Of a stretch of DNA of 64,000 nt, positions 1 through 12,800 are shown piece after piece. Location: NCBI GenBank assembly GCA_030490835.1, contig CM059971.1, positions 103,048,095 through 103,112,094 on the forward strand. Direction: 5' to 3'. Source of the stretch: Annona cherimola. Its lineage: Eukaryota > Streptophyta > Magnoliopsida > Magnoliales > Annonaceae. The notes beneath the pieces were generated by a model. That model saw only the letters and a list, made by a program, of their open reading frames with translations. It was not told where the DNA came from and did no database searches. Each line of letters starts with the position of its first letter. Position 1 is the first letter of the stretch. The position numbers and the translations under genes were made by a program.

Positions 1-80
1 TATCTTCTGCTTTTTAAGCATCAGGGTATGTTTGCTAAATTTTAAAAAAATTTAGTTTAGAAGTTTTTAAAATAAAAGAA

Positions 81-538
81 AGGATTATTTCTAAATATAC
101 CACTGTATTTGACATTAATTCCAAATATACCTACTATGTTTTTAAAATTTTAAATATACCTACTAGGGTTGCATTTAATCCTAAAAATACACATTTCGTG
201 AGTTAATATCGTTAGAGGATATATGAAATTACTAATATGTCCCTTAAATTTAGGACAAATTTAGAAAAATTGAATGTTATAACTTACTAATACCCTAATT
301 GCACAAGAATTCAAAATTTAAAGCACATTAATTTCGTTTTCTCGTTATTCATTTCATTATTTGTTGTTTTACAGCATGGGTATATTAGGTATTTAAAAAT
401 TTTAACTGATAGTTTTTTACGGAATGGGCATTTTTGAGATTAAATACAAACGTAATGGGTATATTTGAGATTTTGAAAACGTAATAGGTATATTTGAAAT
501 TAAGGTCAAACGTAGTGGGTATATTTGAAAATAACCCT
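81..538. repeat. MITE family D, copy 1 (about 110-bp inverted ends)
   Basis: The first and last roughly 110 bases are inverted copies of each other. Both ends carry a recurring phrase of the type 'aaatatacccactacgttt' spaced about 40 bases apart. No coding capacity is visible. A second copy lies at 20635-21092, upstream of the GXM gene. The long inverted ends suggest a non-autonomous DNA transposon, possibly Mutator-like; I could not read a clean target duplication. Confidence 0.7.
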
Positions 539-879
539 AAAAAAATAATATAACATAATAAGAGTAATGATGAAAAGTAAAAAGAATAAATTAAAATAGA
601 TAGGTTAAATGTATAAGAGTTTAGTAAAAATAATTAAAAATATGGTAATTATATAGAAATAATTAATTAATTAATTAAAATTAAGATAGCATGAAGGGTA
701 AATAATTAAAAAATAAGATAGCATGAAAGGTGAAAAGTTTTAATTTGAAAAGTTATAATTTAAAATATTTAGCTATAATTTAAAATATTTTTTGGTCAAA
801 CAAACATCCCCAAACCTAAATGTCTTGTGGTCTTTCCCTCTAATATTGGTGGTAAGAGAGAGAAGAAGAAATGGTATAT

Positions 880-2312
880 TTGGAAAATGATAAAATTTGG
901 ATGAAAAATCTTTTGTATAAGAAGTCTTTGAAATATGAGAAAATGATGTTATATGATATAAGTAATTATGATAAGTAAAGATAATTAAGTTAAAATAGAT
1001 AAGTTGGTTCTATAGGTAGTTGTGTAAAAATGATTGAAAAGTAAGATAGTTGTATAAAAAATGTAAAAAATTAATTAAAAATAGGATAATTATGGGAGTA
1101 AAAAGTTTTAAATGTTATATGAATCGAGTATGTCTGAGAAGCAATAAAACTTTTGATAAAAAGTTTTTTGAATAAAAGATTTTAAAATGGGAGAAAACAA
1201 TGTGGTACGATAGATGTAATAATTAGGAGTAAAGAAAATAAAATTAAAATAGATTGGTTAGATGAACATGTAATTGTTTAGAAATGATTGAAAAAAGGGT
1301 AGTTGTATTGGAAGATGTAAAAAATAATTAAAAAATAGAATATTTGTGGAAAGTAAAAAATTTTAAATCGAAAAGTTTTAGTATGAAAAGTTATAGGCTT
1401 TACCAAACACCAGGGCGTGTTTGACATTCTATGGAACTTATCGAGCTAAAACTTTTTATTCTCCATAACAACCCTTTTTAAATTTTTTGTACAATTATTT
1501 TACTTTTAACTATTTCTCCACAACTACCTATATAACTATTCTATCTATTTTAATTTTTTTCTTTATTTGTCATCATTACCCTTATAATATAATATCACTT
1601 CTCCCCTTTTAAAAACTTTTATACCAAAAAAATTTCATTTAAAAGTTTTATCAAATACCAAATAAATCCCAAATTTAAAAATAAGATCCAATAACAAGGA
1701 ACCAAAGTTTCAATATTGTTCGACAACCCAGAAATATCTTTTTTAGGATTGTTTGGGAAGTGATAAAAAATTTTATGAAAAAAATTTAGTATAAAAGTTG
1801 TTAAATTAGTAAAAAAAAAATTGATGTGAAGTAATAGGGGTAATGATGAAATGTAGAGGAAATAAAATTAAAATAGATAGATTAGTTGTATAGATATTTG
1901 TGTAAAAATGATTAAAAATAAAGTAGTTGTATAGAAAGATATGAAAAAATAATTTTAAAATATGATAATAATAAATAATGAAAAGTTTTAGATTAAATAG
2001 TTTTAATTTTAAAAAAGTTTATTAAAACAATCATGCCCTTAATGATGTGTTTAACAAGTGATAAAACTTTTAGATGAAAATTTTTTAGTACAGAAGTTGT
2101 TAAATTGGTCAAAAATGATGTAAAGTAATAGGGGTAATGATGAGGTGTGAAAAAAATAAAGTTAAAATAGATATGTTAATTATATGGATAGTTGTGTAGA
2201 AATAATTACAAAATAGGATAATTGTACTGGAAGATGTGAAGAAATAATTTTAAAATATAGTAATTATAGATAGTAAAAAGTTTTAGATTAAAATTTTTTT
2301 ATTAAAAACAAA
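880..2312. repeat. Cluster of MITE family A copies
   Basis: At least five copies of an AT-rich unit of about 240-280 bases lie here (approximately 880-1120, 1140-1410, 1425-1660 inverted, 1748-2035 and 2041-2312). Shared features are an outer edge like 'gggcatgtttggcaa', then 'gataaaacttttagatgaaaa', a central 'taatgatgag' and 'aaaatagataggttagttgt', and a closing 'aaagttttag' next to 'aaacatgccc'. Both orientations occur. About twenty copies are scattered through the window, making this the commonest repeat. Each is too small to code for a transposase. Confidence 0.7.
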
Positions 2313-3690
2313 CATGCCCAATTAAAAAATTGTGTTTTGAAAACTCTTGGATGTAAACAAATACACTCAGAGTGTGAAATACATTAAAAAACTAAGTAAA
2401 AATAGGCGATTGATATGATAGAACAAAGGTATAACGAAATAAAATATCAAATAAACCAATTTCAAGATTAGGAATAGAAATTGAAAGTTAAAATTTTAAA
2501 TAAAGACGAAGAAAAAAAGAGCTAGTTCTTTTGCAATTGTCCCCATTTTTACGTGAATTTGCAATTTTTATTTCATTCCATCACCATTAATTTTGCAAAG
2601 ATGCTTTCTTGTATTAACGTTACCTGAAAAAATCATTATCATTAATTTTGAATGGATTTTATAACTCACGTAGACATAATCATATTAGTATAATAATATT
2701 GATGGCAAGTTGACAAAAATAGGAGTGTAAGTAGGAGTGTAAGTGCGTAACTGGGCCAAAAATAAAATAAAATAAAAGGAGTGTAACTGGGTCGAGTGGA
2801 CTGGAGGCTAATTCTAACCTCAGCCTATTTAAAAAAGATCAACGGTGGTCTATTTAAAAACTGAATTATTTGTTTTATCATAAATCAAAAATCATCCAAT
2901 AGAAATCTTAAGTGATCTTATCTACTTAAAATCTTATATGCTCATGTGTAAATTATAAAAAAAGAAACACTAAACCCATTTACAAATATATTAGAATATT
3001 ATAATAATTTACAGAAGCATTCAACTGCCTAGTAAGAATATTCTAGACGGCTTAGATTTGGAATGAACAACTTTAAAATTGGCATAATTATATTACATTT
3101 AAGACTTTTTTTTTTTTTTTTTTGCGGCTCAGATTTTACGCTTTTTACAAATGAGGCCATGCAATGGTCTGACAAGGATCAAACGTGGTAGCCTAGTTAA
3201 ACAAATAATTCCAGTTGTACTGGGTGGAAGGCATTTTGATTTCGTTGTCAAAGGGTGGGCCATGCACGCGTTTATTTGGTCCTCCTACTATATGCAACCG
3301 CTTAACCGGTTACATAAAAGTGAACCGGTTACTATGTCCATAATCAATGCCGTAACGTTACTACTCATTGCCTACTTGTCTCTTACGTCAGCTTAGAAGT
3401 TGAAATTTTTTGAAAAATTATAATAATGCCACATCCACATCCACAAGAAATTTTCTAGGAAATTATATAAACGCCACAACCAAATCCGCACAACCCCTTG
3501 CGTAAGATACAATTTTTTAAAATTTGGTTACTGGGCCACTGCGTTTAAAATCACAACAAAAATCAATTTGCAGTAAACGTGAAGTGGAAGAATGGGAATT
3601 GTAAATTGCCTGATGATATCTAACAGAAGAAATCTCGCCGTCAGAGCAATGAGAAAGATTGCATAAAATTGAACTGCTCTCCAAAAGTAG
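2313..3690. other. AT-rich intergenic DNA and QTRT2 3' flank
   Basis: I see no supportable gene. The stretch at 2700-2880 resembles degraded family F repeat sequence (phrases such as 'ctatttaaaa' and 'gtaactgggtcgagtgg'). A T-run of about 19 bases ends near 3123. An 81-codon open frame at 3151-3396 matches nothing I know and has no splice or family support. The last few hundred bases are probably 3' UTR of the gene on the minus strand. Confidence 0.5.
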
Positions 3691-6600
3691 TCATGTGCCT
3701 TGTGCGGCCAAGGTCAGATGCTCACGTCTGGCCTTGACAAATCTCTGACGAAACAGGCTGAACTGCCCGGATTTGATTGCTTCCCTTATTGATTGAAAGA
3801 AACCCAAATAATGGTGGGTGTTATGGCTGAAATTCGCAGGAGGATAATCCTGTTAGATGTAAGACTAATAAAAATGTAGCGGAACAGAGAACAGTTTCTG
3901 ATGTAAGAGAGTTACATTTCTAGTAGAATCTGAGCCAACATCTCATGAACATTGAGCAGATGATTGATGTATGCTCGTGTATGGTTCTGACACGTGTAGC
4001 AATTGCAGCCATCGATGATTGGTGATGTGTCATTCCTGCATGGAAAACAAATCAAAAGATTATACTATGCTTTTCCAAGTCCGAAGAGCATGCACGCTCC
4101 TTTTAGCCAAATGCTGAATATATGCAATCAACTTTTCATTGGCCTTCATTGTAATATTATGATTGAATGTCTTGAAACCCAAAGTAATAACTCCAAATTG
4201 ATGATGCACCAGTCCGTGCAAAGCAGGAACAACTGGTTGTTTCCCATATGAAGTATCTCCAAAAGACTAATTTTCCTTTAATTTATAGGACAACCTTGAT
4301 AATAGAAAGCATTGAAGCTTGGAAAAGTCACAACTTCTGGAGAATCAGAGAAACCTTATACCTTTCAGCAAATAGATGATCTTGAATTCTTGATCACCCT
4401 TAAGAAAATACACCAACCACCCACAAACAGAGAAGACTCAGGGCAATTCAAATACATAAAAAGTAGTGTAAAGAATAGATAGCCAGCATTGGCACCATGG
4501 ATCTCTTTGTAGGATCTTCAGGCCTATACGAACAATTGTTAAAAGCACCTACTATTGTAATTGTATCCTGTCCAGGTTGGCAACAGACTAGTCACCGAGG
4601 ATGGTCACTACAATAGGACTTTTCCATCTCTAACAAAGGTGACCAGATTTGCTGTCTCGTACTGATAAACTCAGTAGCCGCTCACTGGGTCCCTGGCATG
4701 ACCAGTACACTCCATTTGGGCCATCCAAATGAAACTGAAAGTAAGAGATCAGACCACTCCACAAAAAAGATCCAATAGAGTCCACTAGATAAGCCACCCA
4801 AGTTTCTATATGTTATTCTAACTGGCCAATTGAGCATAGATCGCAAGTTATGCAGTATGTCTAGAAGTCTCATCATGTCTCTCAGTCCATTCACCTCCGT
4901 CAATAAGAAGACTGCCATACCACTTGAGCATCCAGAACCATGCAATGCAAAAGATAGCATCCTCACTAACTGGTAGTCTAGGCACCAAAATAAGGGGACG
5001 AGGGAAAGGCCTAAACTCAATATTACCAAGACAGTAGAGACACTCAGGATTGAACCTACAGCAAATGAGGCAAAAGACATTACAAAACTGCTAAAACACA
5101 AGAATGAGTAGGCATGCGATGCAACCCCAAAATTATTTTCCTTGTTGGAAAAGGAAACTACGATGAAACTAGCAGTTCAGGCATAGGACCTTTTGGTAAC
5201 CCGAAGGTCAGAAAGCATCTAACAAATTAATGGACAAGCAGACAGCTAGAGTCACAGGAAGAACAAAGACACACCTGTAAACTGTTGCACGCAGGTTTAT
5301 CTTTGTAGAGTCACTACCAATATCAGTCAACTGAGAATCAAATGCACATGTGTCATCACCATTGAGGGGAAAGGTAAGGGCATAGCCTCCCATGGTAAGG
5401 TGGTAAATATACCTACAGATATTTAACCAGGCCATTCAGCAGGGAAGAAATATGCAGAAGTAAGGAGACTAAGGAGAAACACCAAATTCAGCTACGCACG
5501 TAGAGTCAAAGAGATCAATGCCTGCAGCCACCCCTTGTAAAATCTCCTCTGCAGTATCAACCCAAGAGAGAGAGAGAGAGAGGGAGAGAGAGGAAGAGAA
5601 CAACGAACATAATCATGATCATGAGTTAACAAGTATATCATATAACTCGCACAATGAATATTAGTTTCCAGGGTACCATGGGTATGAACCAAGCATTCAG
5701 TTCCCTAGCATTTTCTTACCAGATAAACCACGATGTGGGTAGCAAATTTCAGCAAATTCTTTTCCATCTGTCCTATATGTTGTACAGACTACAGAATGAA
5801 AGACCATCAGACTTCATTATCCTAACGAGGAAATTAACAGAATTTTGTTTTTCTGTTGATCGGTAAGTTCTCATGTAGGCCTCTGATGTTTACCATCAAT
5901 ACTTCGCCTCGAAGTTTCATTGACAATACAAAAAGGTCTAAATTAACATTAAAAAAAGGTTAATTGCACTCAAGTCCCCATTAGTTTGTGGGTTTGCAAT
6001 TGTCTTATAATTGTGGACTTTGAAAATGTATTCCCTTTGAACTTTGCGTGCAAAAACATACCAATCTGGATAGAAGCCAACATTTAACCTGTCAAACTTG
6101 ATCAACCATCTTTGACCAGATTTTTTTTTCCCACATTGACAGAATTATGGTCATGTAATGGTACATTTAGAACATCCCCTACCTAATTTCAATGGTCAAT
6201 GGGTCAAATGATAGAAATGAATCCCAAAATTTGAAGATTTGATAGGAGTTTTTTTAATTTATTTAGTAAATCAAAATTTCGGGGTTAAAGAAAGTCTAGT
6301 GAGTAATACCTGGAAGTCCAAGCCCACAAATTTGACGTGGCTTCTCCTTTGGTAGGTCTTCCTGAAAAGTTTTCATTGCAGCATTAGCTCCTAGTGAAAT
6401 CTCATTTTCAAAACCCACAAAGGTGTTTCTTATTCATATGCAACCAAAGCTCCTCAGAAAATACAAGGACCAAGAACATAACATGATCAATAAAAACTTG
6501 GGTTTGTGATTCAATAAGGCTGACCTTACCAAAATCTTGGTAAAGTCATTTCAGTTCAGGCTCACCATGATGTTTTTTATTTAGATCAAAGCCAATCATC

Positions 6601-9364
6601 ATACTTTTCATCATGCAGTTACCCGGATTACTCAAAACTACTTAAATAAGGTCTATTTACACTATCAAAAAATATAATAAACATATTTGTAAAATAATAA
6701 GATTGCTTACATGTGTTTAATATTTGTATAGATTACACTATTTTGAATAGTGTTTATAAAGAAACATCTCAAGTGTTTGGATAACATCTTGATGATCATA
6801 ACTACCTATTATAATGACCTATTACAATGCTGTGAGCCTTCCTCTTTTAAAACAATGGCGCAAGGATTTGTACCTAGCATATCCACAACTATGCTTACGC
6901 CCGTCATTGGACGGCACGGCCCATAGGTTTAACTTTCAGGCTTTCTCTGTCAGACTCACTGTCAAGAGTGGAGAAGAATGACCAGTACAACAGGTAAGTC
7001 GATCATTTTCTTTAGAAGTTTGTATAGATAAAATGGAGTAAAATAATGGAAGTCATACTGTAGCAGAAATAGCAGAGTTCAATATTTAAACATTGCATTT
7101 TCCATGTTCAGCTACCTAATATACACACCCTAGAAAACATACAAGCTGTTCAAAGCTTGTCACAATGCTTCAAGACTAATTCAACATTTCCTGCAATGCA
7201 TTTCGATTCCTTCTGAAGTAGACTGGCGACTTACAGTAACTGCATCGAGAAGAGCAGATCTCTCCTCCATACTCTCTCCAAGCCCAAAACCTCCAATCCA
7301 GTAACCTAAAAAGCATTCCACAGACAATTTCAGGAAATATGAAGCTCCAAAACTGCACAAACACACGCATTCAAAGAAATGACGCCATTGTAATAAATTC
7401 CAAAATATTTACTGAGGGTCTGTTTGGCAACACAGGTAGTTGGGAAGCAAACTCTCTCATCTCTCCCTATGCACTTTTGAAAAAACAATTTGATATCTTA
7501 AATACCTAATTACCTGATAGGATTAGTGATTAGTGGGCTCAGGCTAGTCAGCAGGCCTGGGCTAGGATTAGTGACCAGTGGGCTTGGGCTAGTCAGCAGG
7601 CCTGGGCTATACGCGCGCGCGGTTGGGGGGTGTTTGGTTTAGTGATTGTTTTTTATGTTCTTCTTTCATTTGTTCATTATTTTTACCCTTATATTTTAAT
7701 CATTTTCTCACACAACTATTCTATTTATTTCCACTTTACTCCTATCATATCACATTACTCTCACACTTCTCAAAAGTTATTCTCTTCTCAACCTCCCCAC
7801 CCACCCACCCACTACCCACGTTACCAAACAATGCCTGAGTATGTGAAGGTAACACATATAGAAATACAATCAAATGATTGTTCACATGAAAAAGAAAACC
7901 ATGAAATAGCAGAATCGAGGAGCGCTAATGTTTACACGACTGTAGATACAGGGTGTCTATCAGCATATCCTAGGAATGTTTTTTTAACACAATAGACAAA
8001 GATTCAGCAGTTACATGCTCAGCATGTTTGGATAACCAGCGCCAGAGAAGAATCAAGTAATTAACCACAGGAAAGAGCTCTCATGTGTGAAATGATATCA
8101 AGCAGGCAATTTCGATCATTCTTTTCTTGGCAGGGATGGTTTGTAGATTGAAATAACAGTTCCTTATGACAATCCCTCTGAGCATTTCAGAAGCCAAACA
8201 AAATCTCCTGAAGTGTGAAATTCACTTCAAAGACAGCATTTTGCAGTCGACCAAACGTTAACTTGCCAATACAGTGAAATTTTGAACTGACCCGAGACAT
8301 TCCTCCTCGAAACTTCAAGAGCACAGCGCTTTCGCTCTTCTGAACTGGACCCTCCAACAATGGCACCCAAAAGAGTTTTCCCATCCGCCTAAGCATAAAA
8401 CAAACACTATAACGAAAGAAATTACTTACGCAAACCATGACCTAACAAGAGTGACACAAGCATGGAAGATATCCATCTATACATGCAATAGCACCATGCG
8501 CTTACACGCTTACACAGCCAATTAGTATCAACCACCAGAGTGTAGACATACAAAGGCACAACAATACCAGCGAAACAAAATGCAAAAGGCAAGTTCTACG
8601 TACAGTAGCCAGAGAAATACACTCATCGAGCCAGCGCAGCGTTCGATCAACAGATGTCTTATTCCTTTTCTCAGAAACCCAAGCTGGCACTTCATCTGCC
8701 AAACTAGCCCATAGGTCCGGCTTCAGAGAAGAAACCAATTCCACGTATTGGGCAGGTTTCACCTGAAAGAAACAGCGAATGCCAAACAACGGTATCATTC
8801 CGAAACTTTCTTTGTCTCGAACCACAAGAAGAACTCGCGGTTAATCGATTCGATGAAAATGTCTTCAAACGAGTTAGAAAGGGTAGAAAATGAAGCACCA
8901 GGCGGCGACCGGAAGACGTGTCAAAGGAAGCTCCGAGCTTGTTGGTGCTTTCGTAATTAGGAAGGGAAGTAATCCCATCTCTAGCTGCAGCTACGAACCC
9001 GTATTGGTGCAAACCCACCATCTGATGCAAACCTCCAATCTTTGAAATCGTTTTAGGCGAAGGGCAGTCCCAGCTGCAAAACCATGCCGTGAGAAGGATC
9101 GAAGGGCGGCTCGTTGAGAGATTGAGAAAAGGAATGCGTGAGGAGGAGGACTTACAAGTGGAGAGGGCTAGCTTGGAGGACATGGGAAGGGAGAGCCGGA
9201 AGGAGATCGCGGGTGATGAAAGCGGGCAGCCCTTTGTGGGTAGAAAGGAGGAGGGATGGAGTCTCGATAGGGTGTGGGCAGCAGCCCAGGTAGAGAACAC
9301 CTGCCCGTGCTCTTCCATTGCCGCCGCCGCCGCTGCAGCTGCAAGCTCTTACCGCAAACTTCAT
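3691..9364 (-). CDS. QTRT2: Queuine tRNA-ribosyltransferase accessory subunit 2 (QTRT2), 10 exons
   Basis: QTRT2 is the non-catalytic partner of QTRT1 in the eukaryotic tRNA-guanine transglycosylase, which swaps G34 for queuine in GUN-anticodon tRNAs. Exons on the minus strand: 9364-9156, 9073-8899, 8762-8604, 8388-8292, 7305-7235, 6361-6310, 5548-5500, 5412-5275, 4035-3916, 3826-3691. They sum to 1206 bases, giving 401 residues (the human protein is about 415). All introns are GT-AG and all phases agree. Family landmarks in order: TISKIGGLHQM, YGFVAAARD, NKTSVDRTLRWLDECI, GAIVGGSSSEERKRC, GYWIGGFGLGES, GLGLPEEILQGVAAGIDLFD and YHLTMGGYALTF. The zinc site C327-x-C329-x2-C332-x25-H358 is intact, and the His lies just across the last splice junction. 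The start is the first ATG in frame before the conserved region (MKFAVRACS); an upstream in-frame alternative looks like UTR. The N-terminus contains an Ala/Gly/Arg-rich insert. Intron 4 holds a family A MITE. Confidence 0.93.
5565..5592. repeat. (GA)n microsatellite in QTRT2 intron 6
   Basis: An interrupted GA run. Read on the gene strand it is a CT tract that ends about 14 bases before the 3' splice site of exon 7 (exon start 5548), so it probably serves as that intron's polypyrimidine tract. Confidence 0.8.
7518..7607. repeat. 45-bp tandem duplication in QTRT2 intron 4
   Basis: Two adjacent 45-base units (7518-7562 and 7563-7607) differ at about four positions. Each carries 'ggctagtcagcaggcctggg'. 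The unit vocabulary (tagtgggct, gggctag) recalls the edges of MITE family C. An alternating 'cgcgcgcg' run follows directly. Confidence 0.8.
7625..7830 (-). repeat. MITE family A, intronic copy
   Basis: An inverted-orientation copy of family A inside QTRT2 intron 4. It shows 'gggtgtttggttt', 'ttctatttatttccacttta' and 'caaaagttattctc' in the order expected for the reverse complement of the family. Confidence 0.55.
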
Positions 9365-9516
9365 TCCTCTACTGGCCGCTTTTCGCAGCCAAGGCGGACG
9401 ATGGACGACAGGGCGGGAGCAGTTGGATTGTGGAAAACTCATCTCCCGCGAGAGAAAAAACAAAATGGCGGCGCGTGTACATCTCTACCCCATCCGTGCC
9501 GCGATGCGATCTCCCC

Positions 9517-9853
9517 GGGAGCAGGCAACACACACCTATTTTTTTATTTTTTTATTTTGAAAATTTTTTCATAAACTTGTTAGCCCAAGTGTATTGAACA
9601 TGTATATAAATTTTTACTATTTTTAAAGAATTTTAGATATTTATTTTTAATTTTTGAAAATTAGAAACATTTTAGTAATTTAAAATTACCTAAAATGTCA
9701 TTGATTTTCAAAAATAAAAAATAAATATTTAAAATACTCCAAAAATGGTAAAAATTTATAAACATGTTAAATACACCTATATTAACATTTTAAGAAAAAA
9801 AATTAAAAAAAAAAATTAAAAAAAATAGGTGTATGCACCTGGGAGCAGGCAAC
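9517..9853. repeat. MITE family B, copy in the QTRT2 5' flank, with 13-bp flanking direct repeats
   Basis: The 13-mer GGGAGCAGGCAAC occurs at 9517-9529 and again at 9841-9853. Between them lies an AT-rich, nearly palindromic element. Its left end reads 'acacacctattttttt' and its right end is the inverse, 'aaaaaaataggtgtatgcacct'. The interior shares 'aaaatgtcattgattttcaa' and 'aacatgttaaatacacctat' with the other family B copies. The element starts about 150 bases upstream of the QTRT2 ATG, in its promoter or 5' UTR. Confidence 0.75.
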
Positions 9854-12800
9854 GCGGGTGCACGAGATCGTCCGTGCCCGTCCATCTTCTTAGACTGGAC
9901 GGCTGAGGTTCAAAAACGGTGGCTGTGGAAGAATCTCGTCCGTTGATCTCTCCCATCAGCGAAACTCGCACGCCAAACGCTGTTCCCGCCGCTGGCTGCC
10001 ATGGCCCATCTGCTCTTTTTGTGGCCGCCCACATCGCGCGTGGTTGACGCTATTGCAAGACCATTTTGGTTTGGTGACTGGCTTGGTTATATTTTTGATA
10101 GCTTGACCACTTTAAAGGTGTACTAAGAAGTGATGGAATTTTTGATAAAAAAAATTCACGTGCAAGTTTTCGAATAAGAAAAGAATGATGTGATATAAGG
10201 AAGGTAATAAAAAAAAGTAAAGAAAATAAAATTAAGATAGATAAGTTAGATGTATAGATAGTTATATATAAATAATTGAAAAGTATGGTAGTAATGCAAT
10301 AAGAAGTAAATAAATAATTAAAAATATGATAGTTGTGAAGATTAATAACATTTAATTTTTAAAAAAATAGTGTAAATAAATATCTTGTAATTTTAATTTT
10401 ATTTCTAAAAAATCTTCTAAATTTTAATTTAATATCTTAAAGTCCAATTTTATTTCTAAAGTCTGAGAGTTACTCTTACACAATGTTGAATTTTTTGGCT
10501 GATGTAGTAGACTGAGAATTATTCAAAGTTGTTACTTCAAAAAATTTTAATAATTTAATTACCCACAATATATTTTTTATTAATATTGTATACATTGTGT
10601 CATGGGATATTACAGATCATATACTATTGCAACCCTCTCCATTAAAGGATATCTTGTAAATGCATTTGCTCTCAAGGGTAACAACTGTAGATACCTTCAA
10701 ATTAATAGATGAATTTTACACTCCCACCAATGCAAGAATTCAAACCACGGACATTGTGGCTTGAGGAGTGTTGGTTTACTATGTTTACAGAATTTTTAAA
10801 TTAATCTATAAAATGATAAATAAATAATTTTATTAACTTTATTTATTGTAAGAGACATACGAGAGTGCACTGAGGTTGAAATGAAACTTATATTAAAAAT
10901 GAAATCATTTACTGCGGTACCAGAAATATGCTCGATGGAAATTTTAGGTGGTGCCACGTTTTCTTAAAAAAATTGTGTAGATTGTGTAAATTATGAAAAG
11001 TATTTATAGTTGTTAATAGATAAATTAGAATGTTATAATATCTTATAGATTCATTTATTTTGGTGAAGTGGATTTTAGTTTCATCACAAAAGTAATCTGA
11101 ATTCAATTAATCACAATGTACCTTAATTGTACCTTAATTAAGTGTAACATAATGCACTCTAACATATTCCTTAGTATAATCATGTGAAAATATAAAATAT
11201 CTCATTTAGTTATGCATATGTAATATTGAACAAAAAACTTAAAATACATAATATATTTATTCTAACTAAATTAACAGTCAATGAAACTGCATATTAAATG
11301 GAATTTTGAGGGAGCATAATCCTATTAGCCCAAGCCAACATGAACCCTTCTTAATCCTAGTACATTTACATTTTTTTTAATTTTATGTTGTTTCTTTCAT
11401 GAAATTATTAGCTCATTGTATTTAATTGACACACATTTTTACAATTTACGTATATGTATTTGAATTTTAAAAATCGACTATTTAAAAAGGGTATTAAGTA
11501 ATTTTACCTTAAATTATTGATTTTTGAAATTTAGAAAAATACATCCATATGTCAAAAAATTTAAACATACTTTGGCCCCTATTTTCGTGAAAAATAAATA
11601 AATAATACATTTGTTAACAACTGTTTTTTTTTTAATATTTATTTGTCAACGACTGTTAAAACGGACTAACAGGATCATAGCCCAGGCCCGTCATGCAAGT
11701 CTCATGAAATCAACCAAAAGGACCGAACCTCGCCCTGACTGCTGAAATTTAAAGAAGTTAAAATGAATTTGTTAGGATATGTATTTTATTTACCACCCAA
11801 TCATGTTTTATACGATTTTTCTTATCCGATGGATAAAATAAATATAAAATCAGGCAAGATAAAAAAATCAGTTATACTAATTTATTAAAAAACTCATCAT
11901 GGGATATATTCCATCAATATTCGAATCTTATTTTATGCCTTTCCCGCTCCGGTGATAAAATGTCATTAGGGCAACTGCTTGTATTGATAGTTTCTATGAA
12001 AAAAATATATATACAGTGTTAAGGCGATAAAATAAATTACAACTGCAACCAAAAAAAAGGGTTATTCTATCTGTTTATTTTACTGTATATGACGTTATTC
12101 GCACAAGTAAACTAACGCATTATCTTTACCTATATTTTATGATTATAAAATGCAAACTTAGTTTTTTTTTTTTTGATCTCGTAACAATGTCCATGTGCTA
12201 ATTTTGGTACTATACCATTAATTTTTATTACTAAGTGATATGGATCGTTTAAATATTTTATTTTGAAGATTTTTTGGTTAAAATTTTTTATAAAAAAAAA
12301 ACGAATCCGTGTTCAGCAATTGACAGCTGTATAGCCACGTGGAGGAATGATGTACTCACATTCAAGATGGATGAGACGCCTAAGCCTAACTATAGATACG
12401 ACACACTACATAGCTCCCATCTCGTCCGCATTATCTTTTACGTCCTTACTGGGAGCCTTGGAGGGTGCAACCGTGATGATTTACCGACAAGGCGTCATCC
12501 TAGTCTGCATTAGGGGTGTGTCCGACAAATGATGAAACTTTTTGTGTAAAGTTTCTCACAAATTTTTAAAATAAAAAAATAATATAATATGACAAAAATA
12601 ATGATAAAAAATTAAAAAAGAAAAGTTAGAAGTACGCCAAGTTGGGTATAAATAATTAAAATATATAATAATTGTAAGACAAAAAGTGAATAAATAATTA
12701 AAAAATATAATAGGCGGAAGATACAAACTTTTAGATATTAACGACACCCTCCAAGAGTAAAATTTGTGTTCGTCAGTGTCATTTTCTCAAATATGTGATT

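Noticed and set aside
3151..3396. 81-codon plus-strand open frame
   Set aside because: No recognisable features, no splice or promoter context, within repeat-rich DNA.
4682..5101. 139-codon minus-strand open frame
   Set aside because: It lies wholly inside QTRT2 intron 8. The flanking exons join exactly in phase without it and it matches no known domain.
8748..9574. Plus-strand open frames opposite QTRT2 exons 1-3
   Set aside because: They are antisense shadows of conserved QTRT2 coding sequence.
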